Below are positions 51,379-58,909 of a DNA stretch of 64,000 nt, piece after piece. Origin of the DNA: CAWFQB01 sp965277875 (GTDB lineage Bacteria; Armatimonadota; Chthonomonadetes; Chthonomonadales; Chthonomonadaceae); assembly GCA_965277875.1 (NCBI GenBank), contig CBDIDV010000002.1, positions 3,286,001-3,350,000 of the forward strand, read 5' to 3'. The translations under genes were made by a program, and so were the position numbers. The notes beneath the pieces were generated by a model that saw only the letters and a program-made list of their open reading frames with translations, did not search any database and was not told the DNA's origin. Each line of letters begins with the position of its first letter. Position 1 is the first letter of the stretch.

Positions 51379-51815
51379 TGAGCAAAACACTACGCTAACA
51401 ATCGAGCTGTTGCCATGTGAATAAGCTCTTCAAGCAGTGAAATTCGAATATCTATTGTGTGCCTTTGCATTATTGACGATATAGCCCCATTTGCATTAAA
51501 CTACCGATCCTTGTGGTCAGCAGCTTATCATCAAGGCTGTTGACTGCGGGAATGCTTCTTACGCACCAACCAAAGCGTCGTGTATCAAATTGCTACGAGT
51601 TGTTGTCACACAGCCGATGTCCGTATTGTTCATGGTATAATTTCCATATAGAGTAAGCGGGCATATAATGCCTTGCTGAGGCTGATGAATCATAATCAGG
51701 CAGACAGATTATTCTTGGTTTAGGCGCGGCAATTTGAGTTGTGACGGCGCAGTATTGTATGTGTACTATATTCCACGAGTACAGGCAAGCCAAATTCTTA
51801 TGGTCGGAGATTGAT
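51379..51815. other. AT-rich gene-free region upstream of the imported ATPase gene
   Basis: Composition falls sharply here relative to the flanks and stays low through about 53.8 kb, marking an imported segment. An extended -10 (TGGTATAAT, 51633-51641) lies 175 bp before the ATPase start on the + strand. No gene is seen. Confidence 0.5.
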
Positions 51816-53045
51816 GTGGCCCGAATCGAAGGCATTCACATACAAAATTATCGTGCGCTAAAAGATTTTACAATAGGTAAAACCTTCGAAAATCGTCAGG
51901 TTGCCCCTTTGCCTTCCTTACTGACTTTCATCGGGGTAAATGGATGCGGAAAATCAACCCTAATGGATGCCTTCGGATTCATAAGTGACTGTCTAGCAGG
52001 CGGTGTAGAAGATGCTTGTGATAAACCACATCGCGGCGGTTTCGACCGTCTTCGAACGCGGGGACAGGATGGACCGATTCAGTTCGAGATCTACTATCGT
52101 GAAGAGATTCAATCGCGCCCAATAAGTTACTCCTTGAGTATTGACGCAAGGGAAGATGGTAGTCCTTTTGTTTCACGCGAAAGGCTAAGACAACGGCGCA
52201 AAGGGGCAAGCCGAGGATGGCCCTATTCTTTCCTTGAAGTCAACGATGGGCAGGGGTATGCTTGGGCTGGTGAGGAAACAGAAACAGAGGAAGGGACGTC
52301 ACGAATTGAAGTTAAGCTCGAAGATAAGCAACGCTTAGGTATCACAACGTATGGGAATCTGGCAGACCATCCAAGAATTGTCGCTTTTCGTGAGTTCCTC
52401 GAAGGATGGTATTTGTCGTACTTTGTACCAGACCTTGCACGAACGTTGCCAGTGGCTGGGGCGCAAAAGCATCTAAATGGTAGAGGGGATAATCTAGCAA
52501 ACTATGTCCAGTTTATGGAACGCCAACACAAAAAGCGGTTTGGAGATGTTTTGTTGGGTGTAGCAAAAAAAATACCAGGAATCCAACAGATCAAATCCGA
52601 GGCTTCCAAAGATGGCCGATTGTTATTACAATTCAATAACATGGGCTTCTTTGACCCCTTCTATGCGCCTGATATGTCTGACGGCACTTTGAAGATGTTT
52701 GCATATCTCTTGTTGCTTGAGGATCCTGATCCTGCTCCTCTCATTGGTATCGAAGAACCAGAGAACGGACTGCATCATCAACTATTGGAGCCTTTAGCAC
52801 GAGAAATGAAGCAACATTCTAAAGGCAAGGGGCCACAGATTGTAGTAACAACTCACTCCCCGTACTTTGTAGATGCCTTGTCTCCTGATGACGTTTGGAT
52901 TCTTGAAAAGAATTCAAGCGGCTTCAGCACAGCAGAGCGCGCGTCAGAAATTCCTTCCGTAAAGCAACTGTATGACGAGGGAATTCCTCTTGGGAGTTTA
53001 TGGTACAGCAATCATTTTGGCAGAGGTAATCCCAATGTTCTTTGA
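51816..53045 (+). CDS. AAA ATPase of the OLD/RecF-like (AAA15/AAA_21) class, predicted defence component
   Basis: The start chosen is a GTG at 51816 (GGAG 6 nt upstream); 409 residues. IHIQNYRALKDF and Walker A GVNGCGKST (40-48) open an ABC-type ATPase head. After a helical insertion come the signature-like SDGTLKMFAYLLLL, Walker B LIGIEEPENGLH and the H-loop VVTTHSPYFVDAL. This is the COG4637-like predicted ATPase class. Its 3' end overlaps by 11 bp the DUF4276 gene, a putative TOPRIM nuclease. The ATPase plus TOPRIM pair has the logic of OLD, AbiL and PARIS systems. Its AT-rich codon use differs from the host, so horizontal transfer is likely. Confidence 0.88.
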   Translation: MARIEGIHIQNYRALKDFTIGKTFENRQVAPLPSLLTFIGVNGCGKSTLMDAFGFISDCLAGGVEDACDKPHRGGFDRLRTRGQDGPIQFEIYYREEIQSRPISYSLSIDAREDGSPFVSRERLRQRRKGASRGWPYSFLEVNDGQGYAWAGEETETEEGTSRIEVKLEDKQRLGITTYGNLADHPRIVAFREFLEGWYLSYFVPDLARTLPVAGAQKHLNGRGDNLANYVQFMERQHKKRFGDVLLGVAKKIPGIQQIKSEASKDGRLLLQFNNMGFFDPFYAPDMSDGTLKMFAYLLLLEDPDPAPLIGIEEPENGLHHQLLEPLAREMKQHSKGKGPQIVVTTHSPYFVDALSPDDVWILEKNSSGFSTAERASEIPSVKQLYDEGIPLGSLWYSNHFGRGNPNVL

Positions 53046-53834
53046 GGTCTTACTTGAAGGTCAATCTGATGTGCCAACTGTAAGGAGCATTCTAAATAGA
53101 CGCTTCAATTTAGACGAAGATATACATTTTCGCATACATCCACACAGAGGAAAAGGAAAATTACCAGGCAATCCACATGCCGAACCTGACAAGAAATTAC
53201 AAGGGCTACTCGATCAATTGCCCGCCAAGCTCAGAGGATACGCGCATCTACCGGCAGGATGTGCGGTGATTGTACTAGAGAGTGTTAGGCACTTTTTTGA
53301 CGCATCTGCTTACATTACATGTCAACAAGGCGAGCGGATAAACAGTTTGCTAGACGCCTGATACACCAGCCCCGCTACATCTGACGCTGTACGGTCTTTG
53401 TAGCGCGATATGTAGCCCAAAGTGCCTAACACTCTCTAGTTGATGCAGACGATGATGACTGCAAACAATTGAAATCTTCACTTGTGACACTCTACGAAAA
53501 TCTGCCTAAAAAGCCTTCACAAGTGCTGTTTCGGATTGCCGTTGAGGAAATTGAATCATGGTTCCTTGCCGACCGTACTGCTATAAGCCGAGCAGGAATG
53601 CGAGTGGACATGAGTAAGTTGCCCAAAGGTGATCCTGATCGGGTAATAGGTGCTTGGGAACGCTTGGCAGAGGTATTAAGATACAAGCCTGGTGAATGCA
53701 GTGGAGGCGATAAGCTGGAATGGGCGAACCTTATTGCGCCTCATTTGGATTTGACAGACCCTAAATCGCCGAGCCTGAAGACTTTCATTGATGGTGTCGA
53801 AAAACTCATTGATAAAACAGATAATGGCGCTTAA
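53035..53834 (+). pseudogene. DUF4276 (TOPRIM-like) gene interrupted by a MITE
   Basis: Starts at the ATG at 53035 (AGAGG upstream), overlapping the ATPase gene. The first part, FFEVLLEGQSDVPTVRSILNRR to GCAVIVL, is cut by the element at 53279-53435. It resumes at 53440 as VDADDDDCKQLKSSL and runs to a TAA at 53832-53834. Removing the element plus one CTAG restores one frame of 212 residues. The joined sequence has the TOPRIM-like Glu (LEGQSD) and the DxD strand (VLVDADDDD). DUF4276 proteins are about this length. The interrupted frame stops at 53361, so the product is truncated before the acidic cluster. Confidence 0.9.
53279..53435. mobile_element. 157-bp MITE with perfect 17-bp terminal inverted repeats and CTAG target duplication
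   Basis: AGAGTGTTAGGCACTTT (53279-53295) and its exact complement (53419-53435) bound the element. CTAG flanks it on both sides (53275-53278 and 53436-53439). CTAG is palindromic, so the duplication could be only TA, with 18-bp repeats. A CTAG/TA target fits IS630-type transposition; YTAR 4-bp duplication fits IS701-type. It encodes nothing. The insertion exactly splits the DUF4276 gene, so the uninterrupted gene is reconstructable. Confidence 0.93.
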
Positions 53835-53948
53835 CATCTCATGACAACAAAATACATTGGTACACGATGCAGATCGAGAACAACTTTGCTGTTCTACTGT
53901 ATCAGTTCATACAAATTTGCGCTGTACAGGCAGGTCGAAGCCACTCTC

Positions 53949-55214
53949 TTATCGGGCCGCTTCCAGGAGCGCGAAGAAGGCAGGCTTTGGCCTGTTGTCG
54001 CGGTCGAACAGAAGCGGATAGTCGGTGCGGCCCCGCACAGGAAAATTATTCAGCCAGGAACCTCCATCTTCCACGCCCCAGATCGTGACCCGGCCAATGT
54101 CCTTTTGATGCCTTAGAAACATCTCGAAGGCCTGACGATAGCGATCCGCCTGCTGTCGGGCGGCGTCTGAGGGCAGTCCTGCCGTATAGGGATTGACGAC
54201 GGCAGCGGTTTCCGGGGTCAGCAATTCTTTGACGGAAACATCGGCCCCCTGATATTTGGTGGGCAGGACGCCGATGTCCATTTCGGTAATCATCACCTTC
54301 AAACCCAGAGCGGCAAACTGCGTGATAGACCGCTCTACTTCTGCGTAGTCCGGGTTGTCAAGATGCCAGTGACACTGCATTCCCACCGCGCCGACCGGAA
54401 CCCCATGATCCAGCAGGGACTTCAGCAGGCGGAGGGCTTTGGGGCGCTTGTAGTCTCGCTCGATGTTGTAGTCGTTGTAGATGAGCAGGGCGTTCGGGTC
54501 CGCTTTGTGCGCGGCGCGAAAAGCCTCTTCGATGTACTCCGGCCCGATGGCCTTGAGCCAGGGCGTGGGCCGCAGGTCTTCGCCGGGTGTGTCGCTCAGG
54601 GCTTCGTTGACCACATCCCATTGTTTTATCCGCCCTTTGAAGTGACTGACCACAGCCGCGATGTGCTGTCGCAGGCGCGCGAGGGCCAGTTCGCGACCGG
54701 CAGGCTGACCGTCCGGGCCTGCGAAGAACCAGGCTGGCGTTTGCGAGTGCCAGATCAACGTATGCCCGACGACGATAGCGCCACTCTGCTGCGCCATATT
54801 GACCAGAGCATCTCCTTCGGCAAACGTGAAAACGCCTTCAGCGCGCTGCGTGGCATCAGGCTTCAGGCAGTTTTCCGGTGTAAAGGCGTTGAAGTGCATT
54901 CGCGCGATAGCGACGAGGTCCGCCGCTTTGCCCTCAATCGCCTTAGAGCTGACCGCCGTGCCGATGAGGAACTTCCCTTTGAAAGCCTCTTTAAGCGGCG
55001 TAATTGGCATCGGAGGCATAGAGGGGGGCTTCTCCTGCAAAGTGGACGAAGCGGCAATGGCGACATTTGCCTGCGCCCTGTTACAAGCGGTCAGGGAAAC
55101 AGGCGTTGCCAGCAAGCCCGCGAATGCCGCAATCAGCTTGATATACCGGTGTGTTGAGGCTTTGCGGGTCTTGGCGCATATTGGTGCGCGATCAAGGTAA
55201 TTCAGTCGGTTCAT
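53949..55214 (-). CDS. GH10 endo-1,4-beta-xylanase-like lipoprotein
   Basis: The start chosen is the ATG at 55214; 421 residues. A lipobox-like LATPVSLTAC (Cys44) ends the signal. The GH10 barrel follows: FNAFTPENCLKPD, VVGHTLIWHSQTPAWF, the acid/base WDVVNEAL (Glu204), IYNDYNIER, VGMQCHWHL, and the nucleophile MITEMDI (Glu311). The C-terminus has TIWGVEDGGSWLNNFP and DRDNRPKPAFFALLEAA. All catalytic and subsite motifs are intact. It would cut xylan at the cell surface. The stop lies close to the MITE-bearing AT-rich segment. Confidence 0.94.
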   Translation of the reverse strand: MNRLNYLDRAPICAKTRKASTHRYIKLIAAFAGLLATPVSLTACNRAQANVAIAASSTLQEKPPSMPPMPITPLKEAFKGKFLIGTAVSSKAIEGKAADLVAIARMHFNAFTPENCLKPDATQRAEGVFTFAEGDALVNMAQQSGAIVVGHTLIWHSQTPAWFFAGPDGQPAGRELALARLRQHIAAVVSHFKGRIKQWDVVNEALSDTPGEDLRPTPWLKAIGPEYIEEAFRAAHKADPNALLIYNDYNIERDYKRPKALRLLKSLLDHGVPVGAVGMQCHWHLDNPDYAEVERSITQFAALGLKVMITEMDIGVLPTKYQGADVSVKELLTPETAAVVNPYTAGLPSDAARQQADRYRQAFEMFLRHQKDIGRVTIWGVEDGGSWLNNFPVRGRTDYPLLFDRDNRPKPAFFALLEAAR

Positions 55215-55239
55215 CCTGCTTTTTGCATTTCGGGCCGCG

Positions 55240-56052
55240 CTACTTGACGCCATAGCGGTAATCCTGCTTGTCAATGATGGTCTGGGCTTTGTCAATGCGG
55301 GCTTGTGTAAGAGGGTGGTCGCGCAGCCATTCAGGATCGTTGCCGCCCTGCCGGTGTTCCATACGGGCCAGCTTATCGAAGAAGCGCACCATGCCGTTCG
55401 GATCGTAGCCCGCCTCATTCGCATACGACAGGCCGCGCCTGTCCGCCTCGTACTCGTCGTCGCGGCTGTATTTCAGGCCCGCCACGCCCGCGCCCAGGCC
55501 GGCCAGTTGGTTGTAGGTCGGGTTGGGAATGAAGATGTTAATGAGGATGCTTGTAGTGAGACTCGACGAGAGCTGCCGCGCCGCATGGCGGGCTGCCACA
55601 TGCCCGCACTCGTGGCCCAGAACGCAGGCAAGCGCGTCGTCATCGTCGCCCATCATATCCAGCAGTCCCCTGAACACATAGACAGGACCGCCGGGCAGGC
55701 TAAACGCGTTGATCTCCTTGTTATCCAGCACCTTGAACGTGTAGTTGATGCCGGGACGATCCAGATGCGGCAATAGCCGCGCCCCGACCATGCGGACGCG
55801 TTCGGCGTCAGGCGATTTCGTGTCCACGCGAAACTGCTGCTCCACTTCGTGCGACGCTTCCTTGCCCAGATTTACCTCCTGCTTGGTAGACAGGAAACTC
55901 TTGGTGCGGCAGCCGGTCAGGTTGACGCCTGCGGCAAACAGGAAGATCAGCGCCAACGCCCGTTTTGCAGGACGCAGCGAGCGGGCAGGCCAAACACCTG
56001 AAAAGGAACTATGAGGGCGGGCGGGGCGGAGGGATGCGGCGAATTTACGCAT
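55240..56052 (-). CDS. M48-family zinc metallopeptidase lipoprotein
   Basis: The start chosen is the ATG at 56052 (AGAGG upstream); 270 residues. A lipobox (NLTGC) follows a signal with basic N-terminus. The zinc motif is LGHECGHVAARH (HExxH) with the downstream Glu in DDEYEADRRGLSYANEAGYDP. The C-terminal RDHPLTQARIDKA is typical of BepA/LoiP-like periplasmic or envelope proteases. It lies 25 bp upstream of the xylanase start on the same strand, so the two may share a transcript. Confidence 0.94.
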   Translation of the reverse strand: MRKFAASLRPARPHSSFSGVWPARSLRPAKRALALIFLFAAGVNLTGCRTKSFLSTKQEVNLGKEASHEVEQQFRVDTKSPDAERVRMVGARLLPHLDRPGINYTFKVLDNKEINAFSLPGGPVYVFRGLLDMMGDDDDALACVLGHECGHVAARHAARQLSSSLTTSILINIFIPNPTYNQLAGLGAGVAGLKYSRDDEYEADRRGLSYANEAGYDPNGMVRFFDKLARMEHRQGGNDPEWLRDHPLTQARIDKAQTIIDKQDYRYGVK

Positions 56053-56149
56053 GAGAAAAAGAACCTCTCTTGTACAATGCCGGGTAATGCAGAAACAAAC
56101 AGAGCAACAAACAGAGCAACAGTATAGAAAAATAAAATGCCTGACGATG

Positions 56150-57427
56150 CTATACAGCAGGCTCGGCGGGCGTTTCGGGATTGCGCGCTTTGGGTTTGCC
56201 GCCCTGCGCCTCGGCAAAGGCTTTGGCGCGCTGCGCCACGTAACGTTCGACGCGGTTGAGCGCAAAACCTGCCCGCCCCGGCAGTTCGCCCAATCCCCCC
56301 ATTCTTTTGCGCGGGCGAATAAGAAGCAGGCGATGGTTCATGCGTTCGTCGGGCAGCCATTTGTATTTGTACGGCTCGTCGCCGCGTAAAAAGTCGAACT
56401 CCGTACAGTCTTCTTCAATCGCGCATCGGATCGCGCGCCCGGTCAGCAGCGTCCCCAGGCTGTATTTGCCCATGTCGGGCGCGAATCCGCCGAGATAGTA
56501 GAAGGTGCGCCCGCCATACGCGAAGCAGTACAAGACGGCGCGGATCGCGCCGTCAATCGTCAGCAGGTGCAGGCGCAGCCAGCCCCGGTCGAGAAACGTT
56601 TGCGCGATGTCGCGATGAAAGTCCTGTACGCGCCGACTGCCCAGCACACCCGGCAGCCAGCGCGCGTTCCAGCGTTTTTGATGCAGGTCGAACAGGGCCG
56701 TCATGCCCGCGTCCAGCGTATCGGTTCGGGCTATGTCGAAACTGACCACGCCGAAAGTCTTTTGCAGCAGACGGTCGTAATAGCCCAGATTGGAGCGCAT
56801 TTTTTTGCCCAGGCGGGCCGTAAACGCTTCCCACTGCGCGGGCAGGGTGACAAAGGGGCAGGGTTCGATGGGCAGTACACTTGGCGTATGGGCGGGGCGC
56901 AGAGCGGGTTTCGCCCGCCGCGCCGATTTGCCTGCACCTGCGTTCCTGTCCGGCTTTAAAGTTATGCTGGAGTTTGCGCCTGCCGCCATGGCCTGCATCA
57001 AGAGGGGAGCATCCGGGCGCATCTGCTGCAGGTCGGCGATGTCCCAGCCGCGCAAATGGGTATCCAGATGTTCGCGCAGGGCGTGGGCCACGTCGTCCTG
57101 CCGGTCGGAAGAGGCAAGCGGGCCGAGATAATCGCTGTGGCCGGTTCCGATCCAGGCCAGCCGACGCAGGGGCGTGCCAAGATGAAAACTGGTATAAAAG
57201 GGGGCGATACCGACAAGAGTATCCTGCGCGGCGTTCTCCGCATCCTGCTTGTCGTGGCGAAAAAGCAAAATACGGGCGTGTTTGCGCGCCCCAAAGTGCC
57301 GCCACCAGGCCGCGTTCCACTCCCATGTTTGAAAGGGCGTCGCGCCGGGGCAATCTGCCTGAAGCGCCTGCCACTCTGCCCGCACGATGTTTAAGGCGTC
57401 CCGCCCGCTTACTTCCTCAACTCTCAA
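56150..57427 (-). CDS. GNAT/FemAB-like acetyltransferase (BcsL/CelD-like)
   Basis: 425 residues from a TTG at 57427 (GGGAGG about 10 nt upstream). An N-terminal lobe (ALNIVRAEWQALQADCPGATPFQTWEWNAAWWRHFG) and a C-terminal GNAT lobe (LRLHLLTIDGAIRAVLYCFAYGGRTFYYLGGFAPDMGKYSLGTLL) with EFDFLRGDEPYKYKW are seen. This matches the Acetyltransf_6 branch found in cellulose and capsule polysaccharide loci. The likely job is N- or O-acylation in cell-surface glycan synthesis; the acceptor is unknown. It is 98 bp upstream of the metallopeptidase gene on the same strand. Confidence 0.88.
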   Translation of the reverse strand: MRVEEVSGRDALNIVRAEWQALQADCPGATPFQTWEWNAAWWRHFGARKHARILLFRHDKQDAENAAQDTLVGIAPFYTSFHLGTPLRRLAWIGTGHSDYLGPLASSDRQDDVAHALREHLDTHLRGWDIADLQQMRPDAPLLMQAMAAGANSSITLKPDRNAGAGKSARRAKPALRPAHTPSVLPIEPCPFVTLPAQWEAFTARLGKKMRSNLGYYDRLLQKTFGVVSFDIARTDTLDAGMTALFDLHQKRWNARWLPGVLGSRRVQDFHRDIAQTFLDRGWLRLHLLTIDGAIRAVLYCFAYGGRTFYYLGGFAPDMGKYSLGTLLTGRAIRCAIEEDCTEFDFLRGDEPYKYKWLPDERMNHRLLLIRPRKRMGGLGELPGRAGFALNRVERYVAQRAKAFAEAQGGKPKARNPETPAEPAV

Positions 57428-57774
57428 CGCGCTCGCATCCTCCCCACGCCCACACGCCGTTCCGCGCCCGGATGCAGCTAATGTCGCCGCCGCAAACTGC
57501 TCTCAAATCATAGTCAGATTATAACATTGTTTGACGCGCCTTGTCCATGCCGCGACGCAGGGCAGACTCGCCGCGACGCAGCCAAGCTGCTTTAGGCTTG
57601 CAGCGGTCTTAATCTAATCTTAATGCAAACTTAACACTCCCTTAACACAAAGGCGGATATAATTGATTTGTCGTATGTTAAACTCGTCGGCATTACAGGC
57701 GTTGTGCTGTCATATCAGCATCTACCGCCAGCATTTATTTTTAGCCGTTTGTCAGTATTTAAGGGAGAATCGTT
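57428..57774. other. Regulatory region with a Pho-box-like promoter
   Basis: No gene is seen in about 350 bp. The functional content is the repeat array and -10 box at 57608-57663, which lie about 110 bp upstream of the pseudopilin start at 57775. Confidence 0.6.
57608..57663 (+). promoter_or_regulatory. Pho-box-like array of four 11-bp repeats placed at a TATAAT promoter
   Basis: CTTAAT at 57608 and 57619, CTTAAC at 57630 and 57641: four hexamers with an exact 11-bp period and 5-bp spacers. A perfect -10 TATAAT follows at 57658-57663, 11 bp after the last hexamer, and no -35 box is present. This geometry is that of OmpR-class activator sites, especially Pho boxes (TTAACA-type repeats in Bacillus PhoP, CTTAACCT in cyanobacterial SphR). 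A phosphate link is inferred from motif similarity; another OmpR-family regulator is possible. Confidence 0.75.
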
Positions 57775-58638
57775 TTGAACCGTCCGAATCGCCGCAGCGC
57801 TTTTACGCTGATCGAATTACTCGTCGTGATCGCCATTATAGCGATACTCGCCGCCATCCTGTTCCCGGTCTTCGCCCAGGCCCGCGAAAAGGCCCGCCAG
57901 ACGAGTTGCCTCAGCAACCTCAAGCAGTTGGGACTGGCCCTGAACATGTACGGGCAAGATTATGATGGCACACTGTCGCAGACCTCCTGGGAACTGGGCA
58001 GCTTCAAGGCCAAAGTGCATTGGTCTTATCTCGTGCAGCCCTACGTTAAGAACCAGCAGATTTTCGTTTGCCCGTCCGACACCCACCCGGTCACGCCGCT
58101 TAACCCCCTGTGCGGGCCTAACGACACGATTGGCGTGACGCTGTGCGACGCGCAGGCTCCCAAGTTCTCGTATATCAACAGCTACAACGTGATGCCCGCG
58201 CACGACTGGCTTTCTCCCGCCGAGGCCGCGATTGAAAAGCCTGCCAACACCGTTGTGCTGACCGAACGCCGCAACAACATGAATGACCCCAAAATGACCC
58301 TCATCGGTCAGTGGAAAGGCACAACGCCCTTTATCGCCACCAGCAGCACCCACGGAACCGGCAGCGGCAGCGGACAGGTCTGCCCCGGCGATACGTACCG
58401 CTATGCCACGCTCGCCGATGTCAACGCGGGCCTTCTGCCCAGCAACAGCAACGACAACCCGGAAATCGTGCGCGTCCAGTTTGATCGTCACGTCGGCGGC
58501 GCCAACTACAATTTCTTCGACGGACACGCCAAGTGGATGCGCTTGGAGCAGACGCTGGATGTGAGCAACCCGCAGTGGGGCGATCACTGGTATCCCACGC
58601 CGAACCCGAACCCGCTTTCGGCCTCCAAGTGCAAATAG
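57775..58638 (+). CDS. DUF1559-family pseudopilin-like secreted protein behind a Pho-box-like promoter
   Basis: 287 residues from a TTG at 57775 (AAGGGAG upstream). A short leader MNRPNRRSA precedes FTLIELLVVIAIIAILAAILFPVF. QAREKARQTSCLSNLKQLGLALNMYGQDYDGTL and the H-X9-DG signature (HVGGANYNFFDG) follow. An Asn/Ser/Gly-rich stretch lies in the middle. A strong terminator follows it at 58709, so it is a single-gene transcript. Expression is likely controlled by the array at 57608-57663. Confidence 0.93.
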   Translation: MNRPNRRSAFTLIELLVVIAIIAILAAILFPVFAQAREKARQTSCLSNLKQLGLALNMYGQDYDGTLSQTSWELGSFKAKVHWSYLVQPYVKNQQIFVCPSDTHPVTPLNPLCGPNDTIGVTLCDAQAPKFSYINSYNVMPAHDWLSPAEAAIEKPANTVVLTERRNNMNDPKMTLIGQWKGTTPFIATSSTHGTGSGSGQVCPGDTYRYATLADVNAGLLPSNSNDNPEIVRVQFDRHVGGANYNFFDGHAKWMRLEQTLDVSNPQWGDHWYPTPNPNPLSASKCK

Positions 58639-58708
58639 TCCTCCGGGAATACTCCCGGCGTACCGCGCCTGAATAGTTCTTCACACAAGGCGTAAACCTC
58701 CTGCTGAT

Positions 58709-58747
58709 GCAAGGCTTGCAAAATGAATGCAAGCCTTGCGTTTTTTT
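58709..58747 (+). terminator. Strong rho-independent terminator
   Basis: A perfect 12-bp stem GCAAGGCTTGCA / TGCAAGCCTTGC with a 7-nt loop, then G and seven T residues, 70 bp after the pseudopilin stop. Confidence 0.95.
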
Positions 58748-58909
58748 GCCACTATTTTATGTAGGAAGGGATTAGCCTCTGAGGAAGCATACCGCCTGCC
58801 GATAGAACGGGGTATGATTACGTATCGTATGATTACGCATTGATAATTCGCATTCATAGTGGATACAAGAATTTTCTGCCGTTTTATTGACACAGGAGTC
58901 GAACGAGCC

